Assembly: GCA_002030045.1 (NCBI GenBank) | Contig: LQBI01000008.1 | Location: 18,487 to 82,486, forward strand | Direction: 5' to 3' | DNA length: 64,000 nt | From: Candidatus Aegiribacteria sp. MLS_C | Lineage (GTDB): Bacteria > Fermentibacterota > Fermentibacteria > Fermentibacterales > JCC-6 | Shown here: in pieces, positions 44,549-52,449 of the stretch | Layout: each line of letters begins with the position of its first letter | How positions within the stretch are numbered: position 1 is the stretch's first letter | Notes under the pieces: model-generated | What the model saw: the letters and a program-made list of their open reading frames with translations, nothing else | The model's database searches: none | What the model was told of the DNA's origin: nothing | Made by a program: the position numbers and the translations under genes

Positions 44549-44656
44549 TTTTTCTCCTCGGAGGTGAACTGCTGCGTGGAATATTCTGCTATCATGCCGG
44601 ATCCTGCAAGATGGGGACCATGCGATCGTTCCTCGTCCCGGCGTGATGTGATGACC

Positions 44657-44686
44657 ATTGACCGGTTCGAATTCTGTATTGTATTA
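44657..44686 (+). promoter_or_regulatory. Probable promoter of the secreted propeller gene
   Basis: TTGACC at 44657-44662 and TATTAT at 44681-44686 with an 18-bp spacer, 110 bases upstream of the start at 44796, in an otherwise gene-free 247-base stretch after the divergent methyltransferase. Confidence 0.5.
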
Positions 44687-44795
44687 TCGTTCCACTAGGA
44701 AATAGGTGCCCGGCAGCCAGAAAGAGGTTGCTGGAAACGTGACTCCGATGCCACCCGCGCCGGGTGCACGGTGCAAGCTGCAGAAAGGGAACCGG

Positions 44796-45791
44796 ATGAT
44801 GAGACTAGCGCCTCTGATACTGTTCATTCCAGCACTCGCTACGGGAGCATCGGTGGTTAACAGCTTCGATGCCCCGGACACCGGCATCTCGGCCCTGGCA
44901 TGGGACGGGACCGGCCTATGGGCGGTGGACGGGACCACGCAGTACGTCTACCAGCTCGATCCCTCCGACGGGACGGTCCTCTCCAGCTTCTACATCGTAG
45001 ACAACACGACCGCCTACGACCCTGTGCCGGGGGGAGCCACCTTCCTTAACGGTACGCTTTACGTGGCCATGCACTACTCCACTAATTACGGCAAGGTCTA
45101 CAAGTACGACACCGGTGGCGGTTACCTGGGCGAGTTCGACGTATACTGTTGAGGCAGCTACATGTACTCGTCGGTGACGGGTATGGCGAACGACGGCACC
45201 TACCTCCTTGTTCACGGAAACGACTACTACGGCGACCCCGTGATACAGAAATTCAGTTCGACCGGTTCCACGGGCAGCCTCTACATGGATGATTTTCCAG
45301 GCATCGGGAGCACCAGGTACGATACGGCCTGGATGAGCGGCGGTATCTGGATAGCAAGGGACGATCCGGACAGTCCCATCCTGGGATACGACACAACAGG
45401 TCTGCTGGTGGGTTATGTTGACGGTTCTACGGTCAGCGCTGCCATGGGTCTAACCATGGACGGTGAGGGTTACCTCTGGGCATCCAACCCCGACGACGAC
45501 AGGATCTACCAGATCGAGGTCTTGACAGGTATCGGGGAGTTGCCCGAGGTCCGGGACCACAGGGAGATAACCCTCAGCCTCAATCCCTTCAGTTCATCTG
45601 TTGTCATCACAGCCGGGGGATTCGCTGACGCCACTCTTGAGATATTCGACCTCGCCGGCAGGAGGGTCCACGAAAGTGTCTTCACCGGCGTCCACACATG
45701 GAACGCCCCGGGTGTTCCTGCCGGAACGTACTTTGCTGTCGTAAGAGACCGGGAGGGCACCAGTTCAGCCGGGCTCACCAGGATCGACTAG
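44796..45791 (+). pseudogene. Secreted propeller protein with sorting domain, interrupted by in-frame TGA
   Basis: From the ATG at 44796 (AAAGGG upstream) a signal peptide (LILFIPALATGASVV) and NHL-like propeller repeats (ISALAWDGTGLWAVDGTT) run to a TGA at 45150-45152 (codon 119). The same frame continues unchanged: MANDGTYLLVHGNDYYGD, MSGGIWIARDDPDSP, MDGEGYLWASNPDDD, then a sorting domain (LNPFSSSVVI, LEIFDLAGRRVHES, VPAGTYFAVV). Without the stop it would be 331 residues. A TGG-to-TGA change (Cys-Trp-Gly) is the simplest cause. TGA is an ordinary stop elsewhere in the window. Confidence 0.8.
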
Positions 45792-45812
45792 CGAAGACCA
45801 CAGTGAGGGAAC

Positions 45813-45840
45813 CGGGCGGCCGTCGAAAGGCGACCGCCCG
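45813..45840. terminator. Hairpin between convergent genes, possible terminator
   Basis: Left arm 45813-45824 and right arm 45829-45840 form a GC-rich 12-bp stem with one mismatch and a GAAA tetraloop. It lies between the converging genes ending at 45791 and 45850. Neither side has a good T-tract. Confidence 0.4.
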
Positions 45841-45849
45841 CCTGAGCGG

Positions 45850-46593
45850 TCACTCTTCCACGAAATCTCCCGCGAACTCTATGACGCAGACGTTGCCGAA
45901 GGCCTCGTGTTCCTCCACTGCCAGGCCCGCCAGGCGGAAGGCGGGATTGAGAAGATTTCTCCTGTGGCTGTCGTCGCTTACGCCGTCGTCTATGAGCAGG
46001 CCCAGCACTATCTCCCGACCTGTCTCGGGCCCGTAGGAGATGACCTCGCCGACAGTGGCGAGCCAGCGGCCGTGTTTCTCGATCCTCTGGGAGAAAATCG
46101 AACCGTCGCTGCCCACATGACCGGTGAGCCCCGTAGAGGAAAGGTCCTGGGCATGGTCAGATGCCGCCATGGTCAGGCCCGGGGAAGGGGTCAGAGGCTC
46201 CATGGGCCGTGTTCCCTCCATGTCCTCGATGCATTCAACAAGGGCATCGGGTCCCTCCGCAGTGATGAGCGTGGGTCTTCCGGGCTCCCTGTAGAAGTAA
46301 TCCGAGAAGTACTGGAGCCTGGGCTCGATGAAATCCTCCGCGTACCCGGCGGGATTCGCACGGGCCATGTTTATATGGAGCAGGACATCCTTCTCCAGCT
46401 GGTCCAGATAGTCCGCTCCCGCGGCGGTGGCAAGCCTCAGAAGGTCCCATTCATCGAGAACCCACATGACATACTCCGAAGAATCGAGATTGCTTACATA
46501 CAGGTCTGCCGAGGCCGTACCGGCGGAGGATACGCAGCAGCATAGAGGGATGACGGACACGAACGACGCCGGGGTTGAGAATGGTGTCATCAT
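45850..46593 (-). CDS. Secreted CAP/SCP-domain protein
   Basis: 247 residues from the ATG at 46593 (a second ATG follows at once; GAGG is 11 bases upstream). Signal peptide near the start (FVSVIPLCCCVSSAGTASA). The CAP fold is seen in LLHINMARANPAGYAEDF, ASDHAQDLSSTGLTGHVGSD, GEVISYGPETGREIVLGLLI and DDSHRRNLLNPAFRLAG; the last matches the usual H-R-x-x-L/I-L-N motif. Bacterial CAP proteins are exported, with mostly unknown function. Confidence 0.88.
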   Translation of the reverse strand: MMTPFSTPASFVSVIPLCCCVSSAGTASADLYVSNLDSSEYVMWVLDEWDLLRLATAAGADYLDQLEKDVLLHINMARANPAGYAEDFIEPRLQYFSDYFYREPGRPTLITAEGPDALVECIEDMEGTRPMEPLTPSPGLTMAASDHAQDLSSTGLTGHVGSDGSIFSQRIEKHGRWLATVGEVISYGPETGREIVLGLLIDDGVSDDSHRRNLLNPAFRLAGLAVEEHEAFGNVCVIEFAGDFVEE

Positions 46594-47223
46594 ATTTTTT
46601 CGTGCCTCTATGCATGGATCAATAAAGTTATCCATTGACCGATAATGTAAGATAATGGTTTTCGAATTCCCGAAAAAGTGCATCCCTTACGACAAGGCGG
46701 GCAGGACGGCTGCAGATCCTTTCGTTCCGAGTGCATATCATGTTTCACAGCCGTATGTCGAAACAGTTAACTCAGAAACCGTGCCGAAGTCCATGAGCTT
46801 TTGCGATTCAGGACGCCGGTGCCGGAAGGTTACTTCGGGAGCTTCCGGCAGGCCGGGGATACCTGCGGTACAGTGGACTGAAACGCCGTCGCGGAAGCGC
46901 AACCGGACCTGTATCAAACCGTATCGACAGAAGGTGAGGCCTGTTTCGACACACTGCGGGAACAGGGGCGTGCACCTCATGGTTCCTTATCTGATGCGGT
47001 TTATTACTGTTAAGCGGGGGTTTGCGGGATCATACCAGACGAGGTGTGTTAACTAAGTTAACATATCAGAAAGCTAACTCTGGAAGTCATCGATTGCAGT
47101 GAATCATACGGTTTTTGGTCCCTGGTTTTGCAGGCCGGGCTGACTTCGGGCATACCAGCGGTTTTCGAACCCTGACTGTGATCACACGAACCATGACTGT
47201 GATCACACGAAGCCTGACTGTGA
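46594..47223. other. AT-richer gene-poor stretch with repeats
   Basis: 630 bases between the CAP gene and the degraded aminopeptidase. One plus-strand frame of 133 codons (46655-47056) has no ribosome site and a Cys/Arg/Val composition unlike real neighbours. The region holds a GTTAAC double site at 47048-47062 and most of a three-copy 21-bp repeat starting at 47173. The left end must contain the CAP-gene promoter. Confidence 0.5.
47048..47062. repeat. Paired GTTAAC palindromes
   Basis: GTTAAC at 47048-47053 and again at 47057-47062, separated by TAA. The pair is itself nearly symmetric. It may be an operator or chance in AT-rich DNA. Confidence 0.4.
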
Positions 47224-47235
47224 TCACAGTATTCC
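47173..47235. repeat. Three direct 21-bp repeats centred on TGTGATCACA
   Basis: Units begin at 47173, 47194 and 47215. Each has TGACTGTGATCACA; the first two continue CGAA and the third diverges (GTATT). The 10-bp core is a perfect palindrome that looks like half-sites of a CRP/FNR-family operator brought together. The 21-bp period equals two helical turns, so three bound dimers would lie on one face of the helix. The third copy overlaps the 3' end of the aminopeptidase remnant. Confidence 0.75.
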
Positions 47236-47759
47236 CTTTCCGGCAGGCCTTCGAGTATCTATCAGGAACTCCCCGTCACGGCAGAGGGTCTCCCCGTCCA
47301 CCGTTATTACGCCTCCGTCCCTCTGGTCGCAGACCATGTCCCGGTGGATGGCGGACCTGTTGTTTCCGCCGGTCTACGGAAGCCCCGCAACGAGGGCAGG
47401 CCGGAAACTCCGGTCCATCTTCTAGTCGAAGAGGATCGACCCGGTGGACTTCCGGATACCACTGCTGGTTCCGATCATGATGGTTGCCCCCGCCTCGTAG
47501 GTCTCCATGGCAAGCTTGAGCGGTTCCGGTATGAACTCAAGCTGGCGGTCCGATGCGAGCCTGAAGCAGGTTTCGCTGTTTCCCGGGAGCTGCAGGAGGA
47601 GGAGCGCGTGTCCACCGGCTCTCAGGATCGGGGCGTATATCTCCCTGATGAGAGGCTCGGCAACGGTGCTTCCCTGCACCGGTACCTGTCACCCTCCTGC
47701 ACGGCGATGGAGTACTCCACCAGGACCTGCACCAGTTTCTAGACCCCTGTATCCGACAT
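47224..47759 (-). pseudogene. Degraded M29 aminopeptidase
   Basis: On the minus strand an ATG at 47759 opens a typical M29 start (KLVQVLVEYSIAVQEGD), but codon 7 is TAG. The frame then shifts, and from 47679 the family sequence continues STVAEPLIREIYAPILRAGG. It stops at SILFD near 47422; after two more stops, the C-terminal end of the family appears in the same frame (GNNRSAIHRDMVCDQRDGG, VITVDGETLCRDGEF). About 250 central residues, including most metal ligands, are missing. It is therefore a multiply broken remnant of an aminopeptidase T/PepS-like enzyme. Confidence 0.8.
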
Positions 47760-47785
47760 CCTGCCATTTCCTTCCCCTGACCGGA

Positions 47786-48643
47786 TCAGTCGAGGTCCCC
47801 GGCGGTGATTACCCTTCCCGCTCCGAGCCCCGTGAAACTGCCGCCGTACTCCTCCCTGAAAAGCTCTATCTGCCTTCGGCCCGTGCAGTGGCCGGGCCCC
47901 GCGTGAGCAACCCCCAGCTCCCGGAACCTTCGAATGACGGACAGCGTCTCCTCGTCGGAGAAGCTCTTCAGATGGAATCCCCCCATCACGAGGAGGATAT
48001 CCTGTCCGGTCATCGAACCTGCCTGTTCCACTATTTCAACCACTCCCGGGTGTGCGCAGCCGGTTATGACCACTGTTCCCCGGTCAGTCGCCATAACGAG
48101 TGCCTGCTCCTCGGGGTCCGAACCCAGCGGACCGGTAGTGTAGACCCCGGTGCATATCTTCCCGGGAGCTTCCACGTCCACGACTTCGGCCCCGTATCCG
48201 GCGACGGTCCCGTGGATCTCTTCCGAGAAGGACTCGAGCATGAGGACCCGTACCTCCGGATTGAGGCGAAGGAATCCATCGATGCCGTCCACGTGGTCCC
48301 AGTGTTCGTGGGAGAGCACCACGGTGGATACCGCTCCGGGATCGCATCCCAGGGTCCGCATGTTGGTCTCCAGCAGCGCTCCGTCGGAGCCTGTATCGAA
48401 CAGGATGACCTCTTCCGCGCCCTCGATCAGGCAGGAGAAACCCCAGCTCGGTTCGACCCCCTCCACGATGGAGGTGTTGTCGTATATGACAGTTATCGAG
48501 ATGTCCGCCAGGGGAACCGTTCCGATCTCGTTCCTTTCCATGATTATCACCTCGTTCGGGTTTGAGGATGCTTCGGCAAACAGTATGGACGATGCGGTGA
48601 TGAATGCGATTCCGCAGGCGGCGGAGGAGAGGGGGGATATCAT
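47786..48643 (-). CDS. Exported MBL-fold metallohydrolase
   Basis: 285 residues from the ATG at 48643 (ATGA overlap with the upstream gene). An N-terminal hydrophobic segment (GIAFITASSILFAEASS) suggests export. Metal motif SHEHWDHVDGIDGF (HxHxDH), GCAHPGVVEIVEQAG and, near the end, GHCTGRR. This is the subgroup annotated as dihydropterin RFA-P synthase-like or Mlr7403-type. Substrate unknown. Coupled to a SnoaL-like protein gene. Confidence 0.87.
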   Translation of the reverse strand: MISPLSSAACGIAFITASSILFAEASSNPNEVIIMERNEIGTVPLADISITVIYDNTSIVEGVEPSWGFSCLIEGAEEVILFDTGSDGALLETNMRTLGCDPGAVSTVVLSHEHWDHVDGIDGFLRLNPEVRVLMLESFSEEIHGTVAGYGAEVVDVEAPGKICTGVYTTGPLGSDPEEQALVMATDRGTVVITGCAHPGVVEIVEQAGSMTGQDILLVMGGFHLKSFSDEETLSVIRRFRELGVAHAGPGHCTGRRQIELFREEYGGSFTGLGAGRVITAGDLD

Positions 48644-49056
48644 TCGTCGATCTCCCCGATCTGCCTGAGAAAGCCCAGAAAATCCTCCTCTCCGGTCTCC
48701 CTCACTATCCTGCCGTCCCGGAAATGGTAGATGGTCATACCCGTCCAGGTAACCTTCACGCCGCTGGCCCGGTACTTGAGGAGCGGACCGCTGTGAGTGC
48801 CTGTGAAGGTCCACCTCACGGCCACGCTGTCTCCCTCTGCCACCGTTTCCTCCAGCCTGACCTTGGAATCCGGAAAGGACGACCTGAAACCCTCCATTAT
48901 CCTCCTGAAAAGCCTGCTGCCCCTGACCTTCCTTGGAAGGATCGGGTACGTGACCTCTATTCCCGGGTCCGCCAGATCGTCTATGATGGATAGGTCCCCA
49001 TCTCCCCAGATCTGGAGGAACCGCTTCGCCTTTTCGCGGTTTTCATCTGTTTTCAT
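48640..49056 (-). CDS. SnoaL-like / ester-cyclase family protein
   Basis: 138 residues with the NTF2-like fold: KAKRFLQIWGDGDLSIIDDL, MEGFRSSFPDSKVRLEETVA, DSVAVRWTFTGTHSGPLL and TGMTIYHFRDGRIVRET. This matches predicted SnoaL-type ester cyclases. Most such bacterial proteins have no known substrate. The four-base overlap with the MBL-fold gene suggests a joint small-molecule pathway. Confidence 0.87.
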   Translation of the reverse strand: MKTDENREKAKRFLQIWGDGDLSIIDDLADPGIEVTYPILPRKVRGSRLFRRIMEGFRSSFPDSKVRLEETVAEGDSVAVRWTFTGTHSGPLLKYRASGVKVTWTGMTIYHFRDGRIVRETGEEDFLGFLRQIGEIDE

Positions 49057-49084
49057 GGGATACTCCCTCCCTGTCGGCAGCCGA

Positions 49085-49666
49085 TCAGGAACCCACCGTC
49101 CTGACCACTTCGGAGACGCGTTTCCGCGGACTTGCCTCGGGGCTTTCCGCCGGGTATCCGAAGGAAACGGCGGCGACCATCTGGCAGTCTTCCCCGAGCC
49201 AGGCCGCCAGCCCCTCGTAGGCGTAGAATACGTCGCATATCCACAGTGAACCGATGCCCATGTCCGTGGCAGCCAGCAGCATGTTCTGTATGGCGGCCCC
49301 GACTGACTGGATGTTGACCAGGTCCTGGAAGTTCTGGTCTATGGAATGGGCAAGCCATGGATGCGTGCCTTCGGGATTGAACACGAAGACCGTGACCGGG
49401 GCCTGCTCCATTATGGCAGCGGTCCACTCGCTGCTCCCAGTGTCCCATTCCATGGACTTCTTCTCCTCTATGCCGGCGCGCATTATGCCCACCATCTCGC
49501 TTCGCCGGTCACCCTTCACCACCACGAAGCGCCAGGGCTGGCTGTTCTTGCCCGACGGCGCCCGTGTCGCGGCGGTGAGGATCCTCTCCATGTCCTCCTC
49601 CAGGACCGGTTCGTCCCTGAACTTCCTTATGCTTCGCCTGGCTGTCATGGCCTCGAAGGTATTCAC
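49085..49666 (-). CDS. Nitroreductase-family flavoprotein
   Basis: 193 residues from a GTG at 49666, chosen because GAGAGGAG precedes it and the family start (MTARRSIRKFRDEPV) follows; an ATG at 49699 lacks a ribosome site. FMN-binding features are ARRSIRKF, APSGKNSQPWRFVVV and AIQNMLLAATDMGIGSLWI. Members reduce nitro groups, quinones or flavins with NAD(P)H. An insertion around residue 95 (MEWDTGSSEWTAAIM) is slightly long. Confidence 0.9.
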   Translation of the reverse strand: MNTFEAMTARRSIRKFRDEPVLEEDMERILTAATRAPSGKNSQPWRFVVVKGDRRSEMVGIMRAGIEEKKSMEWDTGSSEWTAAIMEQAPVTVFVFNPEGTHPWLAHSIDQNFQDLVNIQSVGAAIQNMLLAATDMGIGSLWICDVFYAYEGLAAWLGEDCQMVAAVSFGYPAESPEASPRKRVSEVVRTVGS

Positions 49667-49700
49667 GGTCGGTCTCCTCTCGATGATACGGTCGGTCATA

Positions 49701-50810
49701 TCATAAATGCTCAGGGGGCGCAGTGCTTTCCCGTCGTCCACTTCCTCTTTGTCTGCGGATCTCCAGAAGCACAATGACCGCCATGGTTACGATGGTCAGG
49801 GGGATCACGAAGTACAGCATCACCGAGCTGAATCCGCCCAGCGCGTCGTGGTGGGAGGCCGCCATTACAAGATAGGCCGCGTAGGCGAAGTAGTATCCGA
49901 GGAGGAGAAGTGCCTCGGGTCTGCTTATCCTGCCGCCTGTGAAGAATATCGGAAGACACGCGACGGCCGCCGCCGCCATGACCGGCATATCGAAGCCCAG
50001 CACTGCGGGGGGGACCGGTATGGAGCGGGGCGAGAGGACGGCGGAGGCCCCCAGCACTCCCATGATGTTGAAGATGTTGCTGCCTATTACGTTACCCACG
50101 GCGATGTCCCTTTCTCCCCTGACAGCCGCCACCACTGACGTGAACAATTCCGGAAGGGAGGTGCCGACCGCGACCACCGTCAGCCCGATGACCATGCCGC
50201 TGACCCGGAGGGAGACCGCGATGGAGACCGCACCCCTGACCAGCCAGTCTGAGCCGAGGACGAGCAGGGCGAAGCCCAGGACTATCATCAGCGCATCGAT
50301 GACCGGTCGGGATCCGCGTCTCCTAGCCCGCCGCCCTCCGGTTCCGTCTTCCGGTGGCAATGTCTTCTCGCTGAGGCCCTGCCGGATCAGGAAGAAGATG
50401 TAGGCTGCCAGGCACAGGAGCAGGACCACTCCTTCGGAACGGGAGAGTTCCCCGTCAAGCGAGAGTATCAGAAGGAACAGGGACACGGCGATCATCACCG
50501 GGACATCCAGCCTGACCAGTTTGCGCGAGACCGTGACGGGAATGATCAGGGCGGACAGGCCGAGTATGAAGAGTATGTTGAAGATGTTACTGCCGAGCAC
50601 GTTGCCCAGGGAGATGCCCGATTCGCCCGAGAGGGCGGAATCTATGCTGACGGCCAGTTCGGGCGAGCTGGTCCCGAAGGCCACCACGGTCAGGCCGACC
50701 AGGAGAGGCGGGACCCGGAAAACGCCTGCCAGTCTCGAGGCTCCGGCCACGAGGGATTCCGCGCCTGTTACGAGGGATACCAGACCTGCGGCGAAGAGTA
50801 GAATGCTCAC
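49701..50810 (-). CDS. CaCA-family Ca2+/cation antiporter (YrbG-like)
   Basis: 369 residues, about eleven membrane segments, with the two inverted alpha repeats of the family: VVAFGTSSPELAVSIDSALS with GNVLGSNIFNILFILG, and VVAVGTSLPELFTSVVAAVR with GNVIGSNIFNIMGVLG. A basic cytoplasmic loop (GGRRARRRGSRP) separates the halves. It exchanges Na or H for Ca across the inner membrane. Here an extra ~70-residue C-terminal hydrophobic tail (YYFAYAAYLVM, FVIPLTIVTMAVIVLLEI) follows the second repeat. Confidence 0.93.
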   Translation of the reverse strand: MSILLFAAGLVSLVTGAESLVAGASRLAGVFRVPPLLVGLTVVAFGTSSPELAVSIDSALSGESGISLGNVLGSNIFNILFILGLSALIIPVTVSRKLVRLDVPVMIAVSLFLLILSLDGELSRSEGVVLLLCLAAYIFFLIRQGLSEKTLPPEDGTGGRRARRRGSRPVIDALMIVLGFALLVLGSDWLVRGAVSIAVSLRVSGMVIGLTVVAVGTSLPELFTSVVAAVRGERDIAVGNVIGSNIFNIMGVLGASAVLSPRSIPVPPAVLGFDMPVMAAAAVACLPIFFTGGRISRPEALLLLGYYFAYAAYLVMAASHHDALGGFSSVMLYFVIPLTIVTMAVIVLLEIRRQRGSGRRESTAPPEHL

Positions 50811-51026
50811 GGTGTTACTTTCCTGTCATTCGATGGACACGGCTGCTGCTCCCATATCCCGAATCCTGGGGAGCGGCGGACAGCCCTCGTTCTGCTCCCG
50901 GCATCTCTTCAGGATGCTTCCGTCAAGGGTGCCGGACGGCTCACAGGATGAATATGCACGATCGGTAGTTCAGGGGTGATGTCGGAGAGTTCTCGTCACG
51001 GTGTCCCGATGGCCGGGACCTTGACA

Positions 51027-51281
51027 TCACCGACGCAACAGGACGAACCGGCAGGGGACGGTGCCGGTGCCCGGCGATACCACCGAATAGACGCCGTCAG
51101 GGAGATGATGTACGTCCATCCGTGAGCTATCCGATCCGTCGAAGCCGCCCATCGCCACGACCCTTCCATAGAGATCGATCATGATCCATTCGGATGCTCC
51201 TTTACTGCTTGAACATACCGGATCGCTGAGGAATACAGCGGATCGTGCGGGACCGTCCGACGGTCGACCGTTCCGGTACAC
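51027..51281 (-). pseudogene. Orphan C-terminal sorting domain
   Basis: 84 codons with no signal peptide or upstream protein. From about residue 17 it matches a type IX-like sorting domain: FLSDPVCSSSKGASEW, IMIDLYGRVVAMGGF, LPDGVYSVVSPGTG, ending RFVLLRR. The 5' part (YRNGRPSDGPARS) is not protein-like. It looks like the surviving end of a secreted-protein gene whose body has been lost. Confidence 0.6.
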
Positions 51282-51328
51282 TCATGCAGAACATCGTTGT
51301 CACCGATAAAGTGCCATCCTTGCGTAAA

Positions 51329-51353
51329 GGCCCGGAGCAAAGCGCTCCGGGCC
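51329..51353 (-). terminator. Probable terminator hairpin
   Basis: GGCCCGGAGC (51329-51338) and GCTCCGGGCC (51344-51353) form a perfect 10-bp stem with a 5-base loop, 26 bases past the stop of the minus-strand gene ending at 51379. On that strand it is followed by TTTACG, a short T-tract. Confidence 0.6.
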
Positions 51354-51378
51354 CGATATCGATGACCGGCAGGCGGTA

Positions 51379-51669
51379 TCAGTAATCGTCTTCGGGGTAG
51401 AAGTCCAGGTCCTCCTCCTCGGTGTCCTCGGAGTAGCCGAAGAAGTCGTTCAGCATGTCCATTGCAGCCTCGTACTCCGAGGATTCGACCCACATCAGGT
51501 AGCCTCCGTCCTCCGGTATCATCCAGTCCAGCTGTTCAGATTCCGGAAGTTCCCCGAAGGGGGTCACCCTGGTCCTGTAGCCATGCCTGCCGAGGTACTC
51601 CTGAGCCTCCTCAAGGGCGTCAAGATCGCTCAGCTGAAGAACGGGTGTCATATTCGAACCTTCGTGCAT
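51379..51669 (-). CDS. Small acidic protein (DUF2007-like)
   Basis: 96 residues; AAAGGAGG lies eight bases before the ATG. VLQLSDLDALEEAQEYLGRH and YLMWVESSEYEAAMDMLNDF resemble the ferredoxin-like fold of DUF2007 putative signal-transducing proteins (usually ~70 residues). The C-terminal tail is strongly acidic (DTEEEDLDFYPEDDY). Single gene with its own terminator. The family assignment is tentative. Confidence 0.7.
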   Translation of the reverse strand: MHEGSNMTPVLQLSDLDALEEAQEYLGRHGYRTRVTPFGELPESEQLDWMIPEDGGYLMWVESSEYEAAMDMLNDFFGYSEDTEEEDLDFYPEDDY

Positions 51670-51724
51670 ATCTCTTCCTCCTTTGTGAATGCTGCGGGAA
51701 TATGCTACAACCCCATCGGCACTG

Positions 51725-52429
51725 TCAGCAACCCCGTCCTCGGGAGGAATTATCCGGGACCGCCACGCTGTAGAGGTTCGATCTCCCCCTCCTGCCTACC
51801 TGAACGATGATATCAGACATCCGCATGCAGTATGCCATCTTCTGTGCGAGCCCGCGTCTCATCCGCAGCTTCGCGGCCAGGTCTTCGGTCGTGAACTCCG
51901 CTGTTCCTTCAGGGAGAAGGGAAAGCCACTGGGAGGGATGGGTGAAGAGCCTGCTGTCAACGACTTCGAGCAGCCTCCTTTCCTCCACAAGCCATCCTCT
52001 TCTCCTCCAACCCCTCGCTCCGTCGTACCGCAGGATCTCCTCCTCCCTGGTAAGCAGTACCTCCACCGAGAGGTTCCGGTCGAGGAGGAGGTCCGGGAAG
52101 CTCACCATTTCAGAGAAGAGGTCCTCTACCCTGCCTTTTTTCGGCGACTTCCTCCTGGACGGTTCTCCTCCGTCCTGCGGGACCTTCACTATCCATTTCT
52201 CCTGCGGTACGGGGTGTACAAGCCTTATCTCATGCATCGGCAGCAGCTTCCGTAGCTTGGACCTGATGGAGTGGAACCCCCCGGTCTGTATCTCGATGAG
52301 GCTGGTCCCTCTTACGATATCGACCACGAAACCATCAACGGGTACTTCCAGCAGGTCTCCCGGGCAGCTGTACCATTCCTTCAGCGAGGAGTGGAGGGGT
52401 TTTTCGTTGAGAAGGCCGATGGCGGACAA
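51725..52429 (-). CDS. Conserved protein, possible nuclease-like fold
   Basis: 234 residues. The N-terminal 100 residues are distinctive: NEKPLHSSLKEWYSCPGD, VDGFVVDIVRGTSLIEIQTG, RSKLRKLLPMHEIRLVHPV. The D-(x)n-ExQ arrangement on adjacent strands resembles PD-(D/E)xK nucleases. The C-terminal 100 residues include LPEGTAEFTTEDLAAKLRMR, which reads like a winged helix. I believe it belongs to a conserved uncharacterised family (DUF8091-like) but cannot confirm this. It stands alone with no methylase or defence partner nearby. Confidence 0.65.
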   Translation of the reverse strand: MSAIGLLNEKPLHSSLKEWYSCPGDLLEVPVDGFVVDIVRGTSLIEIQTGGFHSIRSKLRKLLPMHEIRLVHPVPQEKWIVKVPQDGGEPSRRKSPKKGRVEDLFSEMVSFPDLLLDRNLSVEVLLTREEEILRYDGARGWRRRGWLVEERRLLEVVDSRLFTHPSQWLSLLPEGTAEFTTEDLAAKLRMRRGLAQKMAYCMRMSDIIVQVGRRGRSNLYSVAVPDNSSRGRGC

Positions 52430-52449
52430 CCTGAAGGTACCTCCTCATA

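Noticed and set aside
44657..44675. GGTTCGAATTC resembling a tRNA T-loop
   Set aside because: No acceptor, D or anticodon stems pair around it; it lies inside a likely promoter spacer.
45150..45152. TGA read as selenocysteine or tryptophan
   Set aside because: No selenoprotein-like context or SECIS-like hairpin was recognised just downstream, and TGA is a normal stop for many genes here.
46655..47056. 133-codon plus-strand open frame
   Set aside because: No ribosome site, atypical composition, crosses AT-rich repeats.
47115..47480. Plus-strand open frame encoding repeats of LTVITR
   Set aside because: The peptide repeat is only the translation of the 21-bp DNA repeats, which happen to be seven codons long; the rest is antisense to the aminopeptidase remnant.
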